Positions 1-7,105 of a stretch of 8,559 bases of DNA are shown piece by piece. Position numbers and translations under genes: made by a program. A model generated the notes under the pieces. That model saw nothing but the letters and a program-made list of their open reading frames with translations, did no database searches and was not told where the DNA came from. Source of the stretch: CAZUHK01 sp964620345 (GTDB taxonomy: Bacteria > Planctomycetota > Phycisphaerae > Phycisphaerales > Zrk34); contig CAZUHK010000142.1 in the NCBI GenBank assembly GCA_964620345.1, forward strand, positions 1 through 8,559, written 5' to 3'. Each line of letters begins with the position of its first letter. Positions within the stretch are counted from its first letter, which is position 1.

Positions 1-35
1 GAAGGTCGACGCCCGCAGTCAATTTCGCAACGGGA

Positions 36-59
36 AACCGGCCCACTCCGGTTGAAAGG
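36..59 (+). promoter_or_regulatory. Small hairpin plus Shine-Dalgarno-like site before the PEP-CTERM gene
   Basis: AACCGG (36-41) and CCGGTT (48-53) can form a 6-bp stem with a 6-nt loop. GAAAGG (54-59), a purine-rich ribosome-binding candidate, follows directly and lies 10 nt before the ATG at 70. This favours the ATG over an in-frame TTG at 52, which sits inside the hairpin. No convincing -35/-10 pair is visible in the 69 bases available upstream, so the promoter may lie outside the window. Whether the hairpin affects translation is only a guess. Confidence 0.4.
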
Positions 60-69
60 TGTCTACGCT

Positions 70-1158
70 ATGAGGAACCAATTGATCGTAACGAGTTTTG
101 CTGCTGCAGCGATGTCTTTGATGGCCATCGCGCAGCCGGCCGCGGCTGATTTGAACACAGCCATTCAGGATGGAGCGGATCGCGTATCCGATCTTCAGCA
201 TACGGACGGATTGTGGGGGTGGCCGCTCGAGTTCAGCGACAACAATTCCACGTTCACCAATACCGCTGGGCCGATCGGCTTGGGGCTGATCAGCGCTTAT
301 GCTGACACCAGTGATTCGGATCATCTCGATGCCGCGAAAGACGCCGGCGATGCGCTGGAAAGTATCGATAACACAACCGACGAATGGATCGGTAACTACA
401 ACCCGCTGTTCATGATCGAGCTGTCCAACGCGACCGGAGAAAGCAAGTACAAAACCCACGCTGACAACTTCTTCACAGCGTTGGAAGATGGAACATACAG
501 CAGCAACAACCGTGATACAAGCTCATTTATCACGGAACGCGAGGACCGTCGGACGGGCTCGACAATCAATTTGAGGCCATGGGATTTCGCCCCGCTGGCC
601 TATGCGGCGAAACAAAGTGGAACCGCAACCGGGTCCCAGCAAACCGCTCTCTCCGATGCGTTGAAAGGCGGGATAGATACCTTGGATGCTGGAAAAGATT
701 TCGACGTCATCGGCTTGGCCGGCGGCATCCTCGGATTGAAGTGGATCGGCGAAGACCACGATCCAACTGCGGGTGCGTATACGTCGGCTTCCGGCGTGGA
801 CGATCTGATTAGTGAACTGGTGGACCTTCAGAATTCCAATGGATCATGGAACTGGCGTACCCTGACCAACCCGTCGACTGGCGACGAAGACCTTCAGACC
901 ACCGCCTACGCGATGCTTGCGCTGCTGGAGGCGAACGACAGCGGGCAATTCGATGACGAAATCCTCGACGGCCGCAGTTATCTGCTTTCGCAGCAGTTGG
1001 CTAATGGTGGCTGGCCCAGCTATCCCGGAGGTCCGGAGAACGCCGAAGTGGATGGCGAGATCGTCTGGGCGCTTTCGGCCACCTCGGAAGTCCCCGAGCC
1101 GGCGTCTATTGCTCTGCTGGGCATCGGTGGGCTGGCGCTGCTGCGTCGGCGGCGGTGA
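70..1158 (+). CDS. Secreted PEP-CTERM protein with prenyltransferase/squalene-cyclase-like (QW) repeats
   Basis: A 362-residue protein exported and probably anchored or sorted at the envelope. Seen: a signal peptide (short MRN, hydrophobic residues 4-21, likely cleavage after AAA at 24-26), a mature domain, and a C-terminal sorting tail starting VPEP at 341, then a hydrophobic segment and four Arg. That is the PEP-CTERM layout recognised by exosortases. The mature part has three QW-like motifs: LQHTDGLWGW (42-51), LQNSNGSWNW (253-262) and QQLANGGWPSY (308-318). Such repeats mark the alpha/alpha-toroid fold of squalene cyclases and protein prenyltransferases. I see no DxDD cyclase acid motif, so a binding or structural role is more likely than terpene cyclisation. 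The ATG at 70 is preferred to the TTG at 52 because of the Shine-Dalgarno position and the signal peptide. Codons are visibly less G/C-biased than in downstream genes. No exosortase gene is in the window. The export and sorting call is firm; the function is unknown. Confidence 0.88.
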   Translation: MRNQLIVTSFAAAAMSLMAIAQPAAADLNTAIQDGADRVSDLQHTDGLWGWPLEFSDNNSTFTNTAGPIGLGLISAYADTSDSDHLDAAKDAGDALESIDNTTDEWIGNYNPLFMIELSNATGESKYKTHADNFFTALEDGTYSSNNRDTSSFITEREDRRTGSTINLRPWDFAPLAYAAKQSGTATGSQQTALSDALKGGIDTLDAGKDFDVIGLAGGILGLKWIGEDHDPTAGAYTSASGVDDLISELVDLQNSNGSWNWRTLTNPSTGDEDLQTTAYAMLALLEANDSGQFDDEILDGRSYLLSQQLANGGWPSYPGGPENAEVDGEIVWALSATSEVPEPASIALLGIGGLALLRRRR

Positions 1159-1193
1159 ATCGCAGAGGGTGTGTTTGACGCACGCAGGAGGTC

Positions 1194-1228
1194 GGCCCCG
1201 CCCCGTTTCGGGGGCGGGGCCTTTGCTT
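1194..1228 (+). terminator. Strong GC-rich intrinsic terminator after the PEP-CTERM gene
   Basis: An 11-bp perfect stem pairs 1194-1204 (GGCCCCGCCCC) with 1211-1221, with a 6-nt loop, followed by TTTGCTT. It lies 35 nt past the stop codon, in the right place to end the PEP-CTERM transcript before glnA. The T tract is short and interrupted, but the stem is very stable. Confidence 0.75.
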
Positions 1229-1244
1229 GCGCGGGCGGTGCGGC

Positions 1245-1274
1245 TTGGTCGCCCGGCGCGCCAGCCGGTATCAT
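1245..1274 (+). promoter_or_regulatory. Candidate sigma-70 promoter of glnA
   Basis: TTGGTC (1245-1250), an 18-nt spacer and TATCAT (1269-1274) resemble -35 and -10 boxes; the -10 matches the consensus at five of six positions and the -35 at three. Transcription would begin around 1281, only about 2 nt before the ATG at 1283. That would make the mRNA nearly leaderless, which fits the lack of a well-spaced Shine-Dalgarno. This rests on sequence resemblance only. Confidence 0.35.
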
Positions 1275-1282
1275 GGGTAGCC

Positions 1283-2695
<1,413 letters not shown>

Positions 2696-2763
2696 CCGCG
2701 AAAGACTCGCGTTCGGCGCGACGTGGGCGTGGGAATGTTCACACAGACAGGGAAACGCAGCGC

Positions 2764-4305
2764 ATGGCCTACCTTCTCGGCATCGACATCGGCACTTCCG
2801 CAACCAAGACGCTCATCTGCGACCACAAGGGCAACGTGAAAGCGACCGCGACGGTCGAGCACGACATCAGCACGCCCCGGCCCGGGTGGTCGGAGCAGGA
2901 CCCGGTGCAGTGGTGGCACGCGACGATCAAGGCGACCGCTCAGGCGCTGAGCAAGGCGAAGATCAAAGGGGCTCAAGTCACCGGCATCGGCCTCAGCGGG
3001 CAGATGCACGGGTCGGTGTTCCTGGCCGACGACGGGCCGGAGCAGGCCCGGCCGCTGCGGCCGGCGCTGTTGTGGAACGATCAGCGCACCGTCGCCGAGT
3101 GCGTAGACCTCGAGAAAGCCGCGGGTAGTCGTAAGAAGCTGATCGAGATGACCGGCAACCCGGCGCTGACCGGCTTCACCGCGCCCAAGATTCTGTGGGT
3201 CCGCAAGCACGAGAAGAAGGTCTGGGATCAGGTCAAGCACATCCTGCTGCCCAAGGATTACATCCGCTTCCGCATGACTGGCGAGTATGCGACGGAGGTC
3301 GGCGATGCCTCGGGCACGAGTCTGCTGGATGTGAAGAAGCGGAAGTGGAACAAGGAACTGCTGAGCAAGCTGGACCTGGATGCGAAGCTGTTGCCCCGGT
3401 GTTATGAGTCGCACGAGGTCAGCGGCGCGTTGACGAAGGCCGCGGCGAAGGCGCTGGGCCTGAAGGGAGGCACGCCGGTCGTCGGCGGCAGCGGCGATCA
3501 GCCGGCCGGGGCGGTGGGCAACGGCATCGTGACCGCGGGCATCGCCAGTGCGACGATGGGGACCAGCGGCGTCGTGTTCGTTCACGCGGACAAGCCGGTG
3601 TACGACCCCAAGGGGCGCGTGCACACGATGTGCAGCGCCGTGGCGGGCAAGTGGTGCGTGTTCGGGTGCATGCTGTCGGCCGGCGGCTCGTTCCAGTGGT
3701 TCCGCAACACCCTGGGCCAGGCCGAGGTCGTGGCGGCGAAGCGCAAGGGTGTCGATCCCTACGAGCTTTTGATCGAGCAGGCCCGGCAGGCGTCGCCGGG
3801 CAGCGAGGGGCTGATGTTCATGCCGTACCTGACCGGCGAGCGTTGCCCGCACCCCGACCCGCACGCCCGCGGCGGCTGGGTGGGGCTGACCGCGCGGCAC
3901 CAGCGCCGCGACATGATCCGCGCCTTGCTGGAGGGCGTGACGTTCGGCATGAACGACGCGGTGCAGATCATCAAGCAGATGGGCATCGACGTGAGCACGA
4001 TCCGCCTGTCCGGCGGCGGGGCGCGCAGCGAATTCTGGCGGCGGTTGCAGACCGACATCTACCACACGCCCACCGCGGTGACCAACGCCGAGCAAGGCCC
4101 GGCGTACGGCGTGGCGATCCTCGCGGGCGTGGGTACCGGCGTGTGGAACAGCGTGCCCCAGGCGTGCGATGCGATCATCAGGGAAGTCGAACGCCTCGAA
4201 CCCGACGCGCCCATGGCCAAGCGCTACGCCAAGAGCTACCGTCAGTACAAGCGGCTGTACCCCACGCTCAAGGACGAGTTTCCCAGGATGGCGAAGCTGG
4301 GGTGA
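2764..4305 (+). CDS. xylB: Xylulokinase (FGGY carbohydrate kinase family)
   Basis: Predicted to phosphorylate D-xylulose with ATP to xylulose 5-phosphate, feeding the pentose phosphate pathway. The 513 residues are slightly longer than E. coli XylB (484). Seen: the N-terminal phosphate loop GIDIGTSATK (6-15), the substrate motif GLSGQMHG (76-83, including the Met-His pair typical of xylulokinases), LLWNDQRT, the putative catalytic Asp in GGSGDQPAGAVGNG (D245), GTSGVVF and the C-terminal nucleotide motif LSGGGARSEFW (415-425). The ATG at 2764 follows AGGGAAA at about 12 nt. The GQMHG signature favours xylulokinase over glycerol, ribulo- or gluconokinase, though specificity in this family can drift. 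No xylose isomerase, regulator or transporter gene is adjacent, so the gene stands apart from a typical xyl operon. The 68-nt gap after glnA shows no clear promoter or terminator, so cotranscription with glnA is possible. Confidence 0.92.
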   Translation: MAYLLGIDIGTSATKTLICDHKGNVKATATVEHDISTPRPGWSEQDPVQWWHATIKATAQALSKAKIKGAQVTGIGLSGQMHGSVFLADDGPEQARPLRPALLWNDQRTVAECVDLEKAAGSRKKLIEMTGNPALTGFTAPKILWVRKHEKKVWDQVKHILLPKDYIRFRMTGEYATEVGDASGTSLLDVKKRKWNKELLSKLDLDAKLLPRCYESHEVSGALTKAAAKALGLKGGTPVVGGSGDQPAGAVGNGIVTAGIASATMGTSGVVFVHADKPVYDPKGRVHTMCSAVAGKWCVFGCMLSAGGSFQWFRNTLGQAEVVAAKRKGVDPYELLIEQARQASPGSEGLMFMPYLTGERCPHPDPHARGGWVGLTARHQRRDMIRALLEGVTFGMNDAVQIIKQMGIDVSTIRLSGGGARSEFWRRLQTDIYHTPTAVTNAEQGPAYGVAILAGVGTGVWNSVPQACDAIIREVERLEPDAPMAKRYAKSYRQYKRLYPTLKDEFPRMAKLG

Positions 4306-4354
4306 GCGGCGGAGTGATCGTCCGGCCGATCGGATTAGACTTGTTTCATCGCCC

Positions 4355-4546
4355 ATGGCAAAGCAAGACGACGGCAATCTGCTGACCGACGTGGTGGATT
4401 CGGTTGCTCGCGCGGCGCGTGTCGTGGCCGGCGCGCTGTTGCCCGAACGTACCGGCGATGAGCGGCGCCACCGCCGAGGCGGCGTGCCGGACATCGCGAG
4501 CACGCCGGGCCCGCGGGTTGTTTTCCGAAAGAAGCGGTGGTTGTGA
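4355..4546 (+). CDS. Small hypothetical protein (63 aa), coupled to the following ABC ATPase
   Basis: I do not recognise this protein. It begins MAKQDDGNLLTDVV; residues 8-30 (NLLTDVVDSVARAARVVAGALLP) look like a helix with hydrophobic residues on one face, and the rest is Arg-rich and probably disordered, ending FRKKRWL. About three quarters of its codons end in G or C, in line with neighbouring genes. Its TGA (4544-4546) overlaps a GTG start of the ABC ATPase gene in a GTGA junction, an arrangement typical of translational coupling; this is the best argument that it is real. There is no good Shine-Dalgarno before its ATG, but TAGACT at 4336-4341 could be a -10 box giving a very short leader. 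A role as a small partner of the ATPase is inferred from position only. Confidence 0.6.
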   Translation: MAKQDDGNLLTDVVDSVARAARVVAGALLPERTGDERRHRRGGVPDIASTPGPRVVFRKKRWL

Positions 4547-5361
4547 CGGCCGCGATCGAATTGCGGGACGTGTCGCTGCGGCGCGGCGACGTGTGGATAC
4601 TCGATGGCATCGACTGGCGCGTGCCCGCCGGCAGCGTCGCCGCCATCCTCGGGCCCAACGGCTCGGGCAAGACCACGCTCACCCGCGTCATCACCGGCTA
4701 CGAATGGCCCACCATCGGCCGCGTCGAAGTGCTCGGCCAACGACTGGGCCAGACCGACGTGCGCGAGCTTCGCAGGCGCGTGCAGATCGTCAACCCCTCG
4801 GCCCGCTTCGGCGTCGACGCGAACCTGCCGGCGATCGACGTGGTGCTCACCGGCTACTTCGCGACCCTCGCGCTGTTCGACCCGGTCAGCCAACCGCAGC
4901 GCCAGCGGGCGCGCGAGTTGTTGGCGACCGTGGGTCTGGCGCATCGGGCCGACCACGCCTTGGGCCTGCTGAGCACCGGCGAGCAGCGCCGCTGCCTGCT
5001 CGCCCGGGCCCTGGTCGAGTTGCCCGAGATCCTGATCCTCGACGAACCCACCGCCGGCCTGGACATCCCCGCGCGCGAACACCTGCTCGCGACGATCGAT
5101 CAGCTACACACCCTGCCCGATCGACCGACGATCGTGACGATCACGCACCACGTCGAAGAGATCAGCCCCGCGACCGATCAGGTGCTGCTGCTCAAGTCCG
5201 GCCGCGTCGCCGCGTGCGGTCGGCCCGACGAGGCGATCACGCCCGAGATTCTGTCGCGTTTGTTCGACTGCAAGGTGTTCGTCCAGAAGCGCAGCCGGCG
5301 ATACTGGCTGGAAGTGTTGCCCGAGGCGTGGGTGGATCTGCTCAAGACGCGGCACGATTAG
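4543..5361 (+). CDS. ABC transporter ATP-binding protein (stand-alone ATPase)
   Basis: A single nucleotide-binding domain of 272 residues. Seen: Walker A GPNGSGKTT (37-45), a Q-loop around VQIVNPS, the signature LSTGEQRR (143-150, Thr replacing the usual second-position Gly of LSGGQ), Walker B ILILDEPTAGLD (catalytic Glu168) and the H-loop TITHH (His202). A further 70 residues or so follow. LSTGE signatures occur in the ModF/YlmA-like ATPase group, which often lacks an adjacent permease; here too no membrane or binding protein gene is adjacent, so substrate and partner are unknown. The GTG at 4543 was chosen because it overlaps the preceding stop as GTGA and lies a suitable distance after GAAAGAAG (about 4527-4534). 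An in-frame GTG at 4537 would add two residues. The first gene of the pair is the 63-aa ORF. Confidence 0.88.
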   Translation: MTAAIELRDVSLRRGDVWILDGIDWRVPAGSVAAILGPNGSGKTTLTRVITGYEWPTIGRVEVLGQRLGQTDVRELRRRVQIVNPSARFGVDANLPAIDVVLTGYFATLALFDPVSQPQRQRARELLATVGLAHRADHALGLLSTGEQRRCLLARALVELPEILILDEPTAGLDIPAREHLLATIDQLHTLPDRPTIVTITHHVEEISPATDQVLLLKSGRVAACGRPDEAITPEILSRLFDCKVFVQKRSRRYWLEVLPEAWVDLLKTRHD

Positions 5362-5379
5362 AGCAACTTGCGTCAATAT

Positions 5380-5444
5380 TGGCCGCTTACGGCTTGGCAT
5401 CGGAGCCACTGGGGTCGACGATCGCGCGAAGCCGCTAGCGGCCA
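5380..5444. repeat. Inverted pair of quasi-palindromic 16-mers
   Basis: TGGCCGCTTACGGCTT (5380-5395) and AAGCCGCTAGCGGCCA (5429-5444) are inverted copies matching at 14 of 16 positions, 33 nt apart. Each half is itself palindromic: the second contains the perfect 12-mer GCCGCTAGCGGC (5431-5442), and the first can form a short GCCG/CGGC hairpin. They lie just past the ABC ATPase stop (5361), where the two transcription directions converge. They could help end transcription from the left, or be a member of a dispersed intergenic repeat family. No T tract follows, so intrinsic termination is not clear. The rest of 5362-5490 shows no gene. Confidence 0.5.
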
Positions 5445-5486
5445 GCAATTTCGCCAAACGCCATAAGCCCCAAGCACGCAAAGCGC

Positions 5487-5516
5487 ACCAAACCGGCCGT
5501 CCGCACGGGACGGCCG
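5487..5516 (-). terminator. Probable terminator of the tRNA-Val transcript
   Basis: A 9-bp perfect stem pairs 5494-5502 with 5508-5516 (CGGCCGTCC / GGACGGCCG) around a 5-nt loop, starting 3 nt beyond the tRNA 3' end. Read on the minus strand, the stem is followed by GTTTGGT, a weak T run. Position and orientation fit termination of the tRNA transcript. The plus-strand side lacks Ts. Confidence 0.6.
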
Positions 5517-5519
5517 AAG

Positions 5520-5593
5520 TGGGCGATACTGGACTCGAACCAGTGACCCCCTGCTTGTCGAGCAGGTGCTCTAGCCAACTGAGCTAATCGCCC
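5520..5593 (-). tRNA. tRNA-Val (anticodon GAC)
   Basis: The 74-nt cloverleaf is complete: acceptor GGGCGAT/ATCGCCC, D arm GCTC-AGTTGGCTA-GAGC, anticodon stem CCTGC/GCAGG, five-base variable region GGGTC, T arm ACTGG-TTCGAGT-CCAGT, and discriminator A73. The anticodon loop is TCGACAA, giving GAC (genome 5557-5559), which reads the valine codons GUC/GUU. A35, C36 and A73 agree with valine identity. CCA is not encoded; the genome reads A-CTT, so CCA must be added after processing. The base at position 33 is C (complement of G5560) instead of the almost universal U, with all stems intact. It appears to be a single-gene transcript between its own promoter and terminator. Confidence 0.95.
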
Positions 5594-5605
5594 AAACGAA
5601 CATGG

Positions 5606-5634
5606 ATCATAAATCATTGACGCGGGAGGGTCAA
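5606..5634 (-). promoter_or_regulatory. Sigma-70-type promoter of tRNA-Val
   Basis: On the minus strand, TTGACC (5629-5634), exactly 17 nt, then TATGAT (5606-5611). Each box matches the consensus at five of six positions, except that the -35 has C for A at position 5-6. The start point would fall about 5 nt before the mature tRNA 5' end at 5593, as usual for tRNA genes. This is the best promoter in the window. Its -35 box contains the TGA stop of the small ORF at 5631-5816. Confidence 0.8.
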
Positions 5635-5816
5635 AGATCAGCTCTCGCCTTGTGGGAACTCAAGCAGCCGTCCGTGAACAACTCGCGGTTCACGCGGCTT
5701 GGGGGAGGGGCGAACTGGTTCGCAAGCGCCACCCGGGGGTGCTCTGGATTGAGCAGTTGATCGAAGTGGGCCTCGGACAGTTCCAACGCATCCGCGGGCA
5801 CCGATTGGGGCTTCAT
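5631..5816 (-). CDS. Possible small hypothetical protein (61 aa)
   Basis: I do not recognise it. The frame starts MKPQSVPADALELSEAHFDQ and ends SHKARADL. Residues 8-24 could form an acidic amphipathic helix, and about 75% of codons end in G or C, like the neighbours. No Shine-Dalgarno precedes the ATG. It starts 97 nt after the mraY stop on the same strand, so it could be read from the mur transcript, and its stop lies in the tRNA promoter. It could equally be a chance ORF in the 320-nt interval 5594-5913, which otherwise shows only the tRNA promoter and an inverted repeat. An overlapping frame (5638-5898, Pro/Arg-rich) looks less protein-like. Confidence 0.35.
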   Translation of the reverse strand: MKPQSVPADALELSEAHFDQLLNPEHPRVALANQFAPPPSRVNRELFTDGCLSSHKARADL

Positions 5817-5830
5817 CCGTGAGCGCCGTT

Positions 5831-5869
5831 TTGCAGGGTTTTGGGGCGTGCGACGTCGCGACCTTGCAA
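5831..5869. repeat. Inverted repeat downstream of mraY, possible transcript end
   Basis: TTGCAGGGT (5831-5839) can pair with ACCTTGCAA (5861-5869), eight Watson-Crick pairs and one mismatch/wobble. The interior holds a perfect 10-bp palindrome, GCGACGTCGC (5850-5859). It lies 45 nt beyond the mraY stop in the direction of transcription, a likely place for the mur transcript to end. No T run follows on the minus strand, so a simple intrinsic terminator is not supported. Confidence 0.3.
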
Positions 5870-5913
5870 TCGATGTGCGACCACAAACGCCGGTTCACCC
5901 GTCATTCGTCGAA

Positions 5914-7098
5914 TCAGCGCAGCTTCAGCGTCGCCAGCGCCAGCGCTGTCAGCACGGCGGTGATCAGCCAGAACCGCACGACGACCTGCTGCTCGGACCA
6001 GCCGGACAGGTGGAAGTGATGATGGATCGGCGCGCACTTGAAGATGCGTGAGCCGCCGGTGAGCTTGAAGTAGCCGACCTGCAGCACGACGCTGGCCATC
6101 TCGGCGAAGACCACGCCGGCGATGATCAGCAGCAGCACCTCCTGCCGCGTGACCACGGCGATGTAGCCGATCAGCCCGCCCAGGGGCAGCGAACCGGTGT
6201 CGCCCATGAACACCTGCGCGGGGTGGCAGTTGAACCATAGAAAGCCCAGGCACGCGCCGCACATCGCGCCGGCGACGACGGCCAGCTCATCGGCGGTGGG
6301 GATGTAGGGCATCAGCAGCTTCGGCGCCCAGTCGTCGGAGCCGGCGATCAGGCAGAGCAGCAGAAACGCAAAGCTGACGACGACCATGATCCCGCTGGCC
6401 AGGCCGTCCATGCCATCGGTCAGGTTCACCGCGTTGGACGAGCCGGCGATGACGAGCACGGCGAGGATGCCAAACGCCCAACTGCCCAGCACGATCACGC
6501 CGGTGTCGACGACCGTCGTGCCGGGGATGAACGTGCGCTGGCCGGGGAGGTTGAGGATGTGCGTCTGCTCGTTGCCCGGTTCGGAGCCGTGGAAGTGGAT
6601 GAACAGGCCCAGCAGCAGGGCGATGCCGACCTGGAAGACGAGTTTTTCCCACATGAACAGCCCTTCGCGGGAGCCGGGGTTTCGCCGGGCGCTGGTGAGC
6701 TTGAGCCAGTCGTCGGCGCCGCCCACGCCGGCCAGCCACACCAGGCAGATCAGCGCCATGTTCACATAGAACACGCGCAGGTCGGCCAGCAGCAGCACGG
6801 CCAGGAAGATCGCCCCGGCGATCAGCAGCCCGCCCATCGTCGGCGTGTTGGCCTTGTGGCGGCTGAGCGCGTTGAGGTCTTTATTGTAGAACTCGGGCGC
6901 ATCGCCGATCTTCTGCTTGACCAGCCAGCGGATCGTGCGCTTGCCCATCACCAGCACGAGCACGAACGCCAGGATCAGCGCCGCGACGGCACGGAACGTC
7001 ACGCCGTCGGTCCGTGCCGGATCAAACAACTGCACCAGCTTGTAGAAGAAGGTGTAGCCGAACGTCTCGCGGAGCCATTCAACGATCAGCGGCAGCAT
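5914..7098 (-). CDS. mraY: Phospho-N-acetylmuramoyl-pentapeptide-transferase
   Basis: Integral membrane enzyme that moves phospho-MurNAc-pentapeptide from UDP to undecaprenyl phosphate, giving lipid I. The 394 residues (E. coli 360) alternate hydrophobic segments and polar loops, consistent with the family's ten membrane spans. The hallmark motifs are present: HKANTPTMGG (81-90; most relatives have GTPTMGG), the catalytic Asp pair in GGADDWLKL (D129, D130), NAVNLTDGMDGLASG (D228, D231), HPAQVFMGDTGS (D300) and APIHHHFHLSGW (His359-361), followed by VVVRFWLI. Extra length lies mainly in the N-terminal stretch and in the loop after DDWLKL. The ATG at 7098 comes 7 nt after the murF stop with no Shine-Dalgarno (CCCCCTC), suggesting reinitiation after murF. 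No missing catalytic residue was seen. Confidence 0.97.
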   Translation of the reverse strand: MLPLIVEWLRETFGYTFFYKLVQLFDPARTDGVTFRAVAALILAFVLVLVMGKRTIRWLVKQKIGDAPEFYNKDLNALSRHKANTPTMGGLLIAGAIFLAVLLLADLRVFYVNMALICLVWLAGVGGADDWLKLTSARRNPGSREGLFMWEKLVFQVGIALLLGLFIHFHGSEPGNEQTHILNLPGQRTFIPGTTVVDTGVIVLGSWAFGILAVLVIAGSSNAVNLTDGMDGLASGIMVVVSFAFLLLCLIAGSDDWAPKLLMPYIPTADELAVVAGAMCGACLGFLWFNCHPAQVFMGDTGSLPLGGLIGYIAVVTRQEVLLLIIAGVVFAEMASVVLQVGYFKLTGGSRIFKCAPIHHHFHLSGWSEQQVVVRFWLITAVLTALALATLKLR

Positions 7099-7105
7099 GA
7101 GGGGG

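Noticed and set aside
917..1282. In-frame extension upstream of the glnA start
   Set aside because: It overlaps the PEP-CTERM gene and crosses a strong terminator; GlnA similarity starts at 1283.
5520..5593. tRNA-Asp (GTC) on the plus strand
   Set aside because: The anticodon loop read on the plus strand would be TTGTCGA with a normal U33, but the D and T arm consensus sequences, promoter and terminator exist only for the minus strand.
5435..5617. 60-codon ORF containing RLAQLARAPARQAGG
   Set aside because: It is a reading of the tRNA-Val gene itself, a well-known kind of spurious protein.
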